DNA of 64,000 nucleotides from Streptomyces sp. NBC_01551. Its GTDB lineage: Bacteria > Actinomycetota > Actinomycetes > Streptomycetales > Streptomycetaceae. The DNA lies in the NCBI RefSeq assembly GCF_026339935.1, contig NZ_JAPEPX010000001.1:3901501-3965500 (forward strand), in the 5' to 3' direction. The notes below the pieces were generated by a model. It saw only the letters and a list, made by a program, of their open reading frames with translations. It searched no databases and was not told where the DNA came from. The translations under genes were made by a program, and so were the position numbers. Positions 11,056 through 19,982 of the stretch are shown here, piece by piece. Positions within the stretch are counted from its first letter, which is position 1. Each line of letters begins with the position of its first letter.

Positions 11056-11681
11056 AACCCCACTCCGCCCTTCCAAGACCCTGTCCACCCCCCAACCCTG
11101 ACCCCACCCCACCCCCCAAACCATCCGGCCCGTAGGCGTCCCGCCCGGGGGGTTAACCCCACCTCTCCCGACCCTGCCGACGTAAGAGGCACGGCCTGCT
11201 GGGGCGGCGCCCGAGGAGGCGAGCCCGCAGGCCCCGGGCGGCCCGCCGCCGACCGAGCCGGCCGGGCGCACCCAGCGGGCCGGTCCCCGCCGGGGCCGGG
11301 CAAACTCCGGTCGCGGCGGCGTTCGAGGCACGGCCTGCTGGGGCGGTGCCCGAGGAGGCGAGCCCGCAGGCCCCGGGCGGCCCGCCGCCGACCGAGCCGG
11401 CCGGGGCACCCAGCGGGCCAGTCCCGGCCCGGACCGGGCAACTCCGGCCCCGCCGGCCCTGGAGGCGCGAGGTCTGGGGAACGGCGGCCCGCAGGGCCCA
11501 CCGAGCCGGCCGGGCGCACCCAGCGGGCCGGTCCCCGCCGGGGCCGGGCAAACTCCGGTCGCGCGGGTCTGGGGCGGCGCCCCAGGAAGCGGGCCCGCAG
11601 GGTCCGGGTGGCCCGTGCCGGGCGCCGCTTCCCCCGGTCCCGCCGGCCCGCAGGGCCCGGCCTGCCCGGCCGGGGCGGGCG
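11056..11681. repeat. GC-rich direct repeats between the two kinase genes
   Basis: This 626-bp gap carries no gene I accept. A unit starting GAGGCACGGCCTGCTGGGGC occurs at 11186 and again at 11325 (139-bp period, nearly identical for about 100 bp). A third, partial copy begins at about 11500: its first 64 bases are identical to 11252-11315. Further shorter copies of CCCGCAGGGCC and GGTCTGGGG lie in between. All frames on both strands stay open through it because of base composition, producing low-complexity Pro/Ala/Gly/Arg translations without a start signal. Confidence 0.75.
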
Positions 11682-12854
11682 CTACTTGCCCCGGTCCCGC
11701 CACGGCAGCTCGGCGGTGACGGTGGTGCCGCCGCCGGTCGGCGAGTCCACCGCCAGCACCCCGTCCACCGCGTCCAGCCGCTCCCCGAGCCCCGCCAGTC
11801 CCGACCCGGCCAGGGCACTGGCTCCGCCCCGCCCGTCATCCGACACCCGGATCAGCAGCCGCGCCCCCGACCGCCACACCTCAACCCCCGCCCCCCGCGC
11901 CTGCGCGTGCTTGCTGACGTTCTGCAGCAGCTCCGAGACCACGAAGTACGCGATCCCCTCGATCGCCGCCGCCGGCCGCGCCGGCAGCTCCACCGCCACC
12001 CGAACCGGAACCACGCACCGCGACGCCACCGACGACAGCGCCGCGTCCAGCCCCCGGTCCGTCAACACCGCCGGGTGGATCCCCCGAGCCAGATCCCGCA
12101 GCTCCTGGAGCGCCAGCTTCACCTCGCCGTGCGCCTCGTCCACCATCGCCGCCGCCCCCTCGGGATCCTCCAGCAGCTTCTCCTTGGCCAGGCCCAGCCC
12201 CATCGCCAGCGCCACCAGCCGTGCCTGCGCCCCGTCGTGCAGGTCCCGCTCGATCCGCCGCAGATCCGCCGCCGCCGTGTCCACGACGACCCCCCGGTCC
12301 GACTCCAGCTCCGCGATCCGCCGCTCCAGCTCGTCCGACGGGGACAGCAGCCCTCGTACCATCGCCCGGTCCACGTTCGTCAGCCCGCGCGCCACGTACG
12401 GCAGCACCGGCCACAGCACGAACAGCCCGACCAGCGCCACCGTGAAGGTCAGCACCCCCCACGGCAGCCGCACCAGCTCGTACAGCACGTTCCGCCAGGC
12501 CACCGGGTCCTTGAGCGCCGTCCACAGCCACGGGAAGAACCCGCCCGCCCGCTTCGGACGCGGCAACGGACTCGGCTCGTCCACCCGTACGCCGAGCAGC
12601 GCCCGCGCCCGCGCGCGCTCCAGCCGTCCCAGCTGGCGAGACAGGAAAAGACCGCACGCGAGCAGCGGCAGCCCGATCGCGGTCACGGACAAACCGCCCG
12701 CGGTCACTACCATGAAGAGGGTGTAAACAAAGCCGATCAGCGCCGCCGGCAGATTGGCCAGCAGGTACGCGATTTCCTTCCAGGTCCCGGCGTTTAGGGC
12801 CGGACGTACCCGAGGCGGCCGGTCATGGTCGGAGGCTTGATCGATCACGGTCAT
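11682..12854 (-). CDS. Sensor histidine kinase 2 (paralogue of kinase 1)
   Basis: A 390-residue membrane kinase. Two hydrophobic blocks (about 29-75 and 120-160) form the membrane sensor part; the phosphorylated histidine is H206 in IERDLHDGAQARL; the catalytic domain shows SELLQNVSKHA, SDDGRGGA and GSGLAGLGERL. The region from ESDRGVVVDTAAADLRR to the end is nearly the same as in kinase 1, whereas the membrane part has diverged and lacks the roughly 40-residue inter-helix segment of kinase 1. ATG 12854 is taken as start; an in-frame ATG at 12929 would add 25 residues unlike a membrane leader. It is first in the kinase 2 - kinase 1 - regulator series. Confidence 0.88.
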   Translation of the reverse strand: MTVIDQASDHDRPPRVRPALNAGTWKEIAYLLANLPAALIGFVYTLFMVVTAGGLSVTAIGLPLLACGLFLSRQLGRLERARARALLGVRVDEPSPLPRPKRAGGFFPWLWTALKDPVAWRNVLYELVRLPWGVLTFTVALVGLFVLWPVLPYVARGLTNVDRAMVRGLLSPSDELERRIAELESDRGVVVDTAAADLRRIERDLHDGAQARLVALAMGLGLAKEKLLEDPEGAAAMVDEAHGEVKLALQELRDLARGIHPAVLTDRGLDAALSSVASRCVVPVRVAVELPARPAAAIEGIAYFVVSELLQNVSKHAQARGAGVEVWRSGARLLIRVSDDGRGGASALAGSGLAGLGERLDAVDGVLAVDSPTGGGTTVTAELPWRDRGK

Positions 12855-13023
12855 GCGGCACAGCCTGCCAAGCGGCGTCGGCTGATGCCATGGGGTGGCC
12901 GGGGTGCTGTGAACGGGGGATAACCCCACCCCGTGTGAGGCAGGCCCTAGACTCCCGTGCGTACCAGATCATGCGACAGCGACAACCACAGCACCGACAG
13001 TGGCCGAGGAGCGAGGAACGGAC

Positions 13024-13431
13024 GTGTCAGACCCGACGGTATCGAACGCAACCGTGCTCGCGGCGGACTACTTCCGGAGTTATTCGGTCGTCGGCCTGCT
13101 CGCGGTCCTCGGTGTGCTCTTCGTCGCCGTGGCCTTCGGCGCCGGCCGCCTGCTGCGGCCCGTCGTCCCGACGCCCGAGAAGCTGCTGACGTACGAATGC
13201 GGAGTGGACCCGGTCGGCGAGGGCTGGGCGCACACCCAGGTCCGCTACTACGTCTACGCGTTCCTCTACGTCATCTTCGCCGTCGACTCGATCTTCCTCT
13301 TCCCGTGGGCGACCGTGTTCGCCGCCGCCGGTTACGGCGCCACGACGCTCGTGGAGATGTTCATCTTCCTGGGCTTCCTGGCCGTCGGCCTGCTCTACGC
13401 GTACAAGAAGGGCGTCCTCGAATGGACGTGA
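13024..13431 (+). CDS. nuoA: NADH-quinone oxidoreductase subunit A
   Basis: A 135-residue membrane subunit with three helices (33-52 region, 75-100, 105-128) and the NuoA signatures [12 protein letters not shown] and [22 protein letters not shown]. It belongs to the membrane arm at the junction with the peripheral arm, and the loop holding the conserved Cys lies at the quinone cavity. GTG 13024 has a GAGGA site at the right distance; GTG 13000 in frame has none. It opens the ten-gene cluster; a -10-like TAGACT (12948-12953) precedes it. It overlaps nuoB by 10 bp. Confidence 0.9.
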   Translation: MSDPTVSNATVLAADYFRSYSVVGLLAVLGVLFVAVAFGAGRLLRPVVPTPEKLLTYECGVDPVGEGWAHTQVRYYVYAFLYVIFAVDSIFLFPWATVFAAAGYGATTLVEMFIFLGFLAVGLLYAYKKGVLEWT

Positions 13432-14051
13432 CACCGGTGGGGACACCGGCCGAGCCGCAGCTGCCCCAGCCGCCCCAGTCACCCCAGCTGCTTCCGGAGC
13501 CCAAGCGTCTGGGAGTCCTCTCCCGCCTTGCGCCCGAACCCATGAAGGTGGTCCTGAACTGGGGCCGCCGCTACAGCCTGTGGGTGTTCAACTTCGGCCT
13601 CGCCTGCTGCGCGATCGAGTTCATCGCCGCGTCGATGGCCCGGCACGACTTCATCCGCCTCGGCGTGATCCCGTTCGCGCCCGGCCCGCGCCAGGCCGAC
13701 CTGATGATCGTCTCGGGCACCGTCACCGACAAGATGGCCCCGGCCGTCAAGCGGCTGTACGAGCAGATGCCGGAGCCGAAGTACGTCATCTCCTTCGGCG
13801 CCTGTTCCAACTGCGGCGGCCCGTACTGGGACTCGTACTCGGTGACGAAGGGCGTCGACCAGATCATCCCCGTCGACGTCTACGTCCCCGGCTGCCCGCC
13901 GCGCCCGGAGGCCCTCCTCCAGGGCATCCTCAAGCTCCAGGAGAAGATCGCCCGGGAGTCCCTCGCGGACCGCTACGCCACGGATCCGTCCGTCGCCCAG
14001 CTCACCAGCGGCCTGGTCACGCCGCCGCCCGCACCGGGGGCCGGCGCATGA
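13422..14051 (+). CDS. nuoB: NADH-quinone oxidoreductase subunit B ([4Fe-4S] N2 cluster)
   Basis: A 209-residue subunit that carries the terminal cluster N2, which reduces quinone. The ligands are the adjacent C62-C63 (GLACCAIEF), C128 (GACSNCGG) and C158 (VPGCPPRPE). The first 30 residues are a Pro/Gln-rich leader ([16 protein letters not shown]) longer than usual and the tail is Pro/Ala-rich. ATG 13422 lies inside the end of nuoA, and its TGA overlaps the nuoC ATG as ATGA, so translation is coupled on both sides. Confidence 0.92.
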   Translation: MDVTPVGTPAEPQLPQPPQSPQLLPEPKRLGVLSRLAPEPMKVVLNWGRRYSLWVFNFGLACCAIEFIAASMARHDFIRLGVIPFAPGPRQADLMIVSGTVTDKMAPAVKRLYEQMPEPKYVISFGACSNCGGPYWDSYSVTKGVDQIIPVDVYVPGCPPRPEALLQGILKLQEKIARESLADRYATDPSVAQLTSGLVTPPPAPGAGA

Positions 14052-15331
14052 ACCTGTACGACACCCTTCCCGACGCGGCGGCCACGGTGTTCGGCGCGGA
14101 GGCCGTCGGCTCGTCCGCGTACGACGTCCTGACCGTCGACGTCCCCGTCGGCTCCTGGATCTCCTCCCTCGAAATCGCCCGCGACAAGCTGGGCTGCACC
14201 TACTTCGACTGGCTGAGCGCGGTCGACGAGCCGGGCACCGGCTTCCGCGTCTGCGCGCACGTCGTCTCCCTCGAAAACCACCGCGTACGCCGTCTCCTCC
14301 TGCGCACGACGGTCCCGCACGCCGCGCCCTCCCTCCCGTCCGCCGTCGCGGTGTACGCGGGCGCGGAATGGCACGAGCGCGAGACCTTCGAGATGTTCGG
14401 CGTCGTCTTCACCGACCACCCCCACCTCGTCCCCCTCCTCCTCCCGGAGAACTTCGAGGGCCACCCGCTGCGCAAGGACTTCGTCCTCGCCGCGCGCGTC
14501 GCGAAGGCCTGGCCGGGCGCGAAGGAGCCGGGCGAGGCCCACGACCCGGATGCCCCGAAGCGCCGCCAGATGCTCCCCCCGGGCGTCCCGGACCCCAACG
14601 ACTGGGGCCCCCTCAAGGGCCAGCTCCCCCCAGCCCCCACCCGCCCCACCCGCACCCCCCGCACGGGCACGCCCACCCGCACCCCGCGCGAGGGCGCCGC
14701 CGCCACCCGCACCCCGCGCGAGGGCGCGGCCACCCCGCCCCGCCGCACCCGCTCAGTAGCGGACGGCTCGGCAAGCCAGGCGACCCCGGACGCGCCGGCC
14801 GACGCCCCGTCGGCCGGAACCCCGGAGTCCCCGGCCCGCCCGCCCCGCCGCACCCGCTCGGTAGCGGACGGCTCGGCAAGCCAGGCGACCCCGCCGGAGC
14901 CGGCCACCGGCGAACCCGGCTCCCCGGCGAGGCGCACCCGCTCCGCGGGCCAGGCAGTACCCGCACCGGAGGCGGGGACGGAGCCCCCGACCCCGGACAC
15001 CCACCCGGTTGCCGACGGCTCGGCCGACCCGGCGGGTACGGACGGCTCCGCCGAGACCCCGGCCCGCCCCGCGCGGCGGAGCCGCTCCGCCGCCGACGGC
15101 TCGGCGAGCCAGGCAGCCGCTGCCCCGGCGGGCACGGACGCTCCCGCCGAGACCCCGCCCCCGGTGAGTGGCGACGCCCAGAGCCGGCCCCCCGGCGGAG
15201 CCGAGCGCCGCAGGCCCGCCCCCCGGAGCGCGGACGCGCCCTGGCACAACCCGAAGCCCGCCTTCGAGGAGCCGGAGCCCACCGCGCCCCCCAAGCCAGA
15301 CACCGACCCCGACACCGGAGGCGACGCGTGA
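14048..15331 (+). CDS. nuoC: NADH-quinone oxidoreductase subunit C with a long repeat-rich tail
   Basis: 427 residues, against about 200 for a usual NuoC. Residues 1-165 hold the 30-kDa subunit fold, with the signature [18 protein letters not shown] followed by LRKDF. After about residue 195 comes a low-complexity extension of some 230 residues rich in Pro, Ala, Arg and Thr, with the module [16 protein letters not shown] recurring about four times in variant form and TRTPREGAA twice. The extension has the same codon bias as the rest and no stop codons, so it is probably translated. It is not fused to NuoD, and nuoD is absent next door. ATG 14048 overlaps the nuoB stop; the end overlaps nuoH. 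Confidence 0.88.
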   Translation: MNLYDTLPDAAATVFGAEAVGSSAYDVLTVDVPVGSWISSLEIARDKLGCTYFDWLSAVDEPGTGFRVCAHVVSLENHRVRRLLLRTTVPHAAPSLPSAVAVYAGAEWHERETFEMFGVVFTDHPHLVPLLLPENFEGHPLRKDFVLAARVAKAWPGAKEPGEAHDPDAPKRRQMLPPGVPDPNDWGPLKGQLPPAPTRPTRTPRTGTPTRTPREGAAATRTPREGAATPPRRTRSVADGSASQATPDAPADAPSAGTPESPARPPRRTRSVADGSASQATPPEPATGEPGSPARRTRSAGQAVPAPEAGTEPPTPDTHPVADGSADPAGTDGSAETPARPARRSRSAADGSASQAAAAPAGTDAPAETPPPVSGDAQSRPPGGAERRRPAPRSADAPWHNPKPAFEEPEPTAPPKPDTDPDTGGDA

Positions 15332-16296
15332 ACGACGTCCTCGACGTCGCCCTGCGACTGATCGTCGTCTTCGCCGTGTTCCTCGTGCTCCCGCTCGTCG
15401 TCGGGCAGACGGAGCACAAGGTCATGGCCCACATGCAGGGCCGACTCGGCCCCATGTACGCCGGCGGCTTCCACGGCTGGGCCCAGCTCGTCGCCGACGG
15501 AGTCAAGTTCGCGCAGAAGGAGGACGTCGTCCCGGCCAACGCCGACCGGCGGATCTTCCAGCTCGCCCCCGCCGTCGCGCTGCTCCCGTACCTCCTCGTC
15601 CTCATCGCCGTCCCCATCGGCCCCGGCGACGGCGCCGTCGGGCAGGTCATCGACGCCGGCCTGTTCTTCGTACTCGCCGTCATGGGCGTCGGAGTCCTCG
15701 GCTCGCTGATGGCCGGCTGGGCCTCCGCCAACAAGTTCTCCCTCCTCGGAGGCCTCCGCACCGCCGCGCAGCTGCTCGCCTACGAGCTCCCCATGCTGCT
15801 CGCGGCCGCCTCGGTCGCCATGGCCGCCGGAACGGTCTCCCTCCCCGGCATCGTCAACGCCTTCGAGTGGTGGTGGCTGCCCTGGCAGATCGTCGGCGGC
15901 CTCGTCTTCTTCACCGCCGGCCTCGCCGAACTCCAGCGGCCCCCCTTCGACATGCCCGTCGCCGACTCGGAGATCATCTTCGGCGCGTACACCGAGTACA
16001 CCGGACTCCGCTTCGCGCTGTTCCTGCTCGCCGAGTACGCCGGCATCGTCGTCCTCTGCGCCCTCACCACCGTCCTCTTCCTCGGCGGCTGGCACGGCCC
16101 CTTCGGCGCCGACGGCCTCGGCTGGGTCTGGACCCTGCTCAAGACCGCCATCCTCGCCTTCGTCGTGATCTGGCTCCGCGTGAGCTACCCCCGCCTGCGC
16201 GAGGACCAGCTCCAGAAGCTCGCCTGGACCACGCTCATCCCGCTCGCGCTCGCCCAGATCGCGCTCACCGGCATCGTGAAGGTGGCGATCCAGTAA
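15328..16296 (+). CDS. nuoH: NADH-quinone oxidoreductase subunit H
   Basis: A 322-residue, eight-helix membrane subunit that forms most of the quinone-binding chamber. Signatures: [20 protein letters not shown] near the N terminus, and [32 protein letters not shown] in the middle, with the conserved acidic residues of the E-channel. GTG 15328 overlaps the nuoC TGA as GTGA; its TAA shares one base with the nuoI ATG. Confidence 0.93.
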   Translation: MNDVLDVALRLIVVFAVFLVLPLVVGQTEHKVMAHMQGRLGPMYAGGFHGWAQLVADGVKFAQKEDVVPANADRRIFQLAPAVALLPYLLVLIAVPIGPGDGAVGQVIDAGLFFVLAVMGVGVLGSLMAGWASANKFSLLGGLRTAAQLLAYELPMLLAAASVAMAAGTVSLPGIVNAFEWWWLPWQIVGGLVFFTAGLAELQRPPFDMPVADSEIIFGAYTEYTGLRFALFLLAEYAGIVVLCALTTVLFLGGWHGPFGADGLGWVWTLLKTAILAFVVIWLRVSYPRLREDQLQKLAWTTLIPLALAQIALTGIVKVAIQ

Positions 16297-16934
16297 TGCC
16301 CATCCCCGGATCCGGCCTCGCCAAGGGCCTCGCCGTCACGCTGCGCACGATGACGAAGCGCTCGCACACCGCCCAGTACCCCGACGTACAGCCCGAACTG
16401 CCGCCGCGCTCGCGCGGGGTCATCGGCCTGTTCGAGGAGAACTGCACGGTCTGCATGCTCTGCGCCCGCGAGTGCCCCGACTGGTGCATCTACATCGACT
16501 CCCACAAGGAGACGGTCCCCGCCGCCACCCCCGGCGGCCGCGAACGCAGCCGCAACGTCCTCGACCGGTTCGCCATCGACTTCTCCCTCTGCATGTACTG
16601 CGGCATCTGCATCGAGGTGTGCCCCTTCGACGCCCTCTTCTGGTCGCCGGAGTTCGAGTACGCGGAGACCGACATCCACGAGCTCACCCACGAGCGCGAC
16701 AAGCTGCGCGAGTGGATGTGGACCGTGCCGGCCCCGCCCGCGCTGGACCCGGCCGCCGAGGAGCCGAAGGAGATCGCCGCCGCCCGCAAGGCCGCGGAGA
16801 AGGCCGAAGCCGCGGCCGAAGCCGCCGCGGCAGCCGAAGCCGCGGCCGCCGCCGAGGCGGCGACCACCCCCGACGCGGACCCCGGCACGACCGGCGGCAC
16901 GACCCCCGACACCCCGGCCGGAGGCACCGCCTGA
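16296..16934 (+). CDS. nuoI: NADH-quinone oxidoreductase subunit I (two [4Fe-4S] clusters)
   Basis: 212 residues. Clusters N6a/N6b are bound by two CxxCxxCxxxC motifs: C50, C53, C56, C60 and C99, C102, C105, C109. The first 40 residues would lie against the membrane arm. From about 155 to the end there is an Ala/Glu-rich, then Thr/Gly/Pro-rich tail not needed for cluster binding and longer than usual. It is the only peripheral subunit besides B and C encoded here. Start ATG 16296 uses the last base of the nuoH stop; the end overlaps nuoJ as ATGA-type. Confidence 0.93.
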   Translation: MPIPGSGLAKGLAVTLRTMTKRSHTAQYPDVQPELPPRSRGVIGLFEENCTVCMLCARECPDWCIYIDSHKETVPAATPGGRERSRNVLDRFAIDFSLCMYCGICIEVCPFDALFWSPEFEYAETDIHELTHERDKLREWMWTVPAPPALDPAAEEPKEIAAARKAAEKAEAAAEAAAAAEAAAAAEAATTPDADPGTTGGTTPDTPAGGTA

Positions 16935-17563
16935 TGCTGCTCACCGCCCACCTCGCGGCCGCGGCCCAAGGCCCCGCCCCCGGCCCCGGCTTCCTGTCCC
17001 CGACCGGCGTCGAGATCGCGTTCGTCCTCGTGGGCCTCGCCACCCTCGGCGCGGCCGTCATCACCGTCAACACCAAGCAGCTCGTGCACGCCGCCCTCTG
17101 GCTGGTCGTCGCGCTCGGCGGCATCGCCGTCGAGTACCTGCTGCTGACGGCCGAGTTCATCGCCTGGGTCCAGGTCCTGATCTACCTCGGCTCCGTGGTC
17201 GTCCTCCTCCTCTTCGGACTGATGCTCACCAAGGCCCCCATCGGCCGCTCCCCGGACGCCGACTCGGGCAACCGCTTGGTCGCCCTCGGCGTGGCCGGCG
17301 TCGCGGCCGTCGCGCTCGTCTGGGTCGTCGTCGACGCCTTCCGGACCACCTGGATCGACCTCGACGGACCGGCCCAGGGCTCCACCAAGGTCTCCGGCGA
17401 GATCCTCTTCCAGCACTGGGTGCTGCCCTTCGAGGCGCTCTCCGTCCTCCTCCTCGCGGCCCTGATCGGCGCCATCGTGCTGTCCCGCAAGGACGACGCG
17501 ACCACCGCCGCGACCGGCGCCACCACCGCCGACGGCCCCGACGAAAGCAAGGGGCAGCGCTGA
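16934..17563 (+). CDS. nuoJ: NADH-quinone oxidoreductase subunit J
   Basis: 209 residues with five membrane helices, including the third helix region [33 protein letters not shown], the hinge helix of NuoJ. The C-terminal 25 residues are Thr/Ala/Asp-rich. ATG 16934 shares a base with the nuoI stop and the stop shares a base with the nuoK start, so spacing leaves no room for separate promoters. Confidence 0.9.
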   Translation: MLLTAHLAAAAQGPAPGPGFLSPTGVEIAFVLVGLATLGAAVITVNTKQLVHAALWLVVALGGIAVEYLLLTAEFIAWVQVLIYLGSVVVLLLFGLMLTKAPIGRSPDADSGNRLVALGVAGVAAVALVWVVVDAFRTTWIDLDGPAQGSTKVSGEILFQHWVLPFEALSVLLLAALIGAIVLSRKDDATTAATGATTADGPDESKGQR

Positions 17564-17931
17564 TGCACCTCGCCTACCCTGCCGTGCTCGCGGCGCTCCT
17601 CTTCTGCACGGGCCTGTACGGCGTACTGGCCCGCCGCAACGCCATCCTGGTCCTGATGTCCGTCGAGCTGATGCTCAACGCCGTCAACCTCAACCTGGTG
17701 GCCTTCGACGTCTGGCTGCGCGACACCCTGCACGCCGGCCAGGCCCTCACCCTCTTCACCATCGCCATCGCCGCCGCCGAGATCGGCATCGGCCTCGCGA
17801 TCGTGCTGATGGTGTACCGCAACCGGGGCACCTCGGACGTCGACAAGATGCGCGACACCGCCGAGGGCCACGAGCCCGAGCAGCGGGATCGGCCCGACCA
17901 GACCACAGCCCGGCCGGAGGTCGCCGCGTGA
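17563..17931 (+). CDS. nuoK: NADH-quinone oxidoreductase subunit K
   Basis: 122 residues with three helices and the NuoK signatures [30 protein letters not shown] and [13 protein letters not shown]; the two buried glutamates (in SVELM and AAEIG) are those of the proton channel. The hydrophilic tail of about 30 residues is slightly longer than usual. It overlaps nuoL by 4 bp (GTGA). Confidence 0.93.
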   Translation: MHLAYPAVLAALLFCTGLYGVLARRNAILVLMSVELMLNAVNLNLVAFDVWLRDTLHAGQALTLFTIAIAAAEIGIGLAIVLMVYRNRGTSDVDKMRDTAEGHEPEQRDRPDQTTARPEVAA

Positions 17932-19982
17932 GCACCACGACCCTCGCGGTCCTCGTCCCCCTCCTCCCGTTCCTGGGCGCGCTGGCGGGACTCCTCCTGG
18001 GCCGCACCGCGCCCGGGTTCGTCCGCCCGCTCGCGCTGCTGCCGACGCTGGCCGCCGCCGTACTGGCCGTGCTCGTCGCCATCCGGCAGGGCGGCGGCCC
18101 GCCGATCAGCACGGCGACCGAGCTGACCCCGACCGGCTCCGTGCCGATCGACCTGTCGCTGTACCTGGACGGCTTCGCCGTGCTGGTCGCCGTCCTGGTC
18201 GGTGTCGTCGCCACCTGCGTACAGCTCTACTCGACGGCGTACCTCCGCGAGGACCCGCGCTACCCGTCCTACGCCGCTCTGGTCTCACTGTTCACCTCCG
18301 CCATGCTGCTCGTCGTCTACTCCGGCGACCTGATGGTGCTGATGGTCGGCTGGGAGGTCATGGGCATCTGCTCGTACTTCCTGGTCGGCCACTACTGGGA
18401 GACCGAGGCGGCCCGCTCCGCCTCCCTGAAGGCCTTCCTCGTCACCAAGCTCGGCGACGTCCCCTTCCTCATCGGCCTGTTCGCGCTCGCCACCGACGCC
18501 GGCTCCTTCCGGATCACCAAGATCCTGGGCACCGTCGCCGCGGGAGGACTCGACCACCCGACGCTGATCGCACTGCTCCTGCTCGCCGGCGTCGCGGGCA
18601 AGTCCGCGCAGTTCCCGCTGCACACCTGGCTCCCGGACGCCATGGCGGGCCCCACCCCGGTCTCCGCGCTGATCCACGCCGCGACGATGGTCGCCGCCGG
18701 TGTCTACTTCATCGCCCGCCTCCTGCCGGTCTTCGCGGCCTCGCAGGCCGCACTGGTGGTCATGGCCGTCATGGCGGCCGTCACGATGATCGGCTCGGGC
18801 CTCGCCGCCCTGGCCCAGGACGACATCAAGCGCGTGCTGGCCTACTCGACGATCGGCCAGCTCGGCTACATGACCGGGGCCCTGTCCGTCGGCGACCGCG
18901 AGGCCGCCGTCTTCCACCTCCTCTCCCACGGCGCCTTCAAGGCGCTGCTGTTCCTCGGCGCGGGCGTGATCATCCACGCCGCCGGCACGAACTCCCTGGC
19001 CGCCATGTCCCGGATGGACGGCCTGGCCAAGCGCGTCCCCGACGCCTTCTGGACGATGACGATCGCGCTCCTCGCGCTCGCCGCGATCCCCCCGTTCGCC
19101 GGCTTCTTCTCCAAGGAAGCCGTCCTCGTCGCCGCCGAGCAGACCGCGACCGGCCACTCGGACCTGGCCCCCGTCACGGCCGGCTGGGTCGTCCTGGTCG
19201 CCGGCGTGCTGACCGCCCTGCTCACCGCCGCCTACGCCGCCCGGCTGTGGCTGATGGCCTTCCGGGGCCAGGGCGCCGCCGCCCCCGACCACGGCAAGGA
19301 ACCCCTCGCCATGACCGGCGTGCTGTGGCTGCTGGCCGTCCCGTCGATCGCCTTTGGACTCGCCTTCGACTCCATCACCGACTGGTTCGACGGAGGCGAG
19401 CTCACCCCGACGCTGACCACCTCGCTCCTCGGCACGGGAGCGGCCCTCGTCGGCGCCCTGCTCACCTACGGCCTCTGGCAGCGCGCCACCGCGAAGGCCG
19501 CCGCGGCTCCCGCCGCGATCGGCGCCGCGGCCGCGGCCGGAGCCGGTACCGGCCAGCCCGCCGCCGTGTCCGCCACGCTGTCCGCGGCCACCGCCGCCGC
19601 GGCCTCGGCGGCCGAGACCCCCGAGGTGGCCGAGGTGACCCACGACCACCCCGCCGTCCCGGCCGGACCCGCCCCCGACCCCGGTCGCGCGCTGCTCGGC
19701 CCCCTGTACCGCCACGCGGCCGACGGCTTCCACCTCGACGCCGTCTACGACCGGCTCTTCGTCCGCCCCGTCCGGGCCGCGGCCGGCCTCGTCCGCTTCC
19801 TCGACCGCGAGGTCGTCGACACGTACGTCCGCGGTGCGGGCCTCGGCCCCCGGCTGCTCGGCGCCCTCGTCCGCCGCGCCCAGACCGGCAACGTGCAGAG
19901 CTACCTGAGCGCCCTGCTCGCCGGCGCCGTGGTCCTGGCGATCGCCACCGCCGTCCTCGCCAACGTCAACGCCGGATCGTGA
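17928..19982 (+). CDS. nuoL: NADH-quinone oxidoreductase subunit L (antiporter-like)
   Basis: 684 residues. The antiporter-like core contains the helix-5 glutamate ([20 protein letters not shown]), the lysine region [36 protein letters not shown] and [17 protein letters not shown]. After about residue 515 an Ala-rich hydrophilic insert of some 70 residues precedes the last helices, where the long lateral helix of NuoL should lie (the stretch [23 protein letters not shown] matches its usual end). It pumps protons at the far end of the membrane arm. GTG 17928. Confidence 0.93.
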   Translation: MSTTTLAVLVPLLPFLGALAGLLLGRTAPGFVRPLALLPTLAAAVLAVLVAIRQGGGPPISTATELTPTGSVPIDLSLYLDGFAVLVAVLVGVVATCVQLYSTAYLREDPRYPSYAALVSLFTSAMLLVVYSGDLMVLMVGWEVMGICSYFLVGHYWETEAARSASLKAFLVTKLGDVPFLIGLFALATDAGSFRITKILGTVAAGGLDHPTLIALLLLAGVAGKSAQFPLHTWLPDAMAGPTPVSALIHAATMVAAGVYFIARLLPVFAASQAALVVMAVMAAVTMIGSGLAALAQDDIKRVLAYSTIGQLGYMTGALSVGDREAAVFHLLSHGAFKALLFLGAGVIIHAAGTNSLAAMSRMDGLAKRVPDAFWTMTIALLALAAIPPFAGFFSKEAVLVAAEQTATGHSDLAPVTAGWVVLVAGVLTALLTAAYAARLWLMAFRGQGAAAPDHGKEPLAMTGVLWLLAVPSIAFGLAFDSITDWFDGGELTPTLTTSLLGTGAALVGALLTYGLWQRATAKAAAAPAAIGAAAAAGAGTGQPAAVSATLSAATAAAASAAETPEVAEVTHDHPAVPAGPAPDPGRALLGPLYRHAADGFHLDAVYDRLFVRPVRAAAGLVRFLDREVVDTYVRGAGLGPRLLGALVRRAQTGNVQSYLSALLAGAVVLAIATAVLANVNAGS

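Noticed and set aside
9760..11703. A 647-codon open frame joining kinase 1 with the repeat region upstream
   Set aside because: The first 216 codons are low-complexity Pro/Gly/Ala/Arg from the direct repeats; a normal membrane-sensor start with a ribosome-binding site exists at 11055.
12908..12928. TGTGAACG followed by GGGGATAACC before nuoA as a Rex operator
   Set aside because: Only one half resembles the TGTGAAC half-site; the symmetric TTCACA half is missing.
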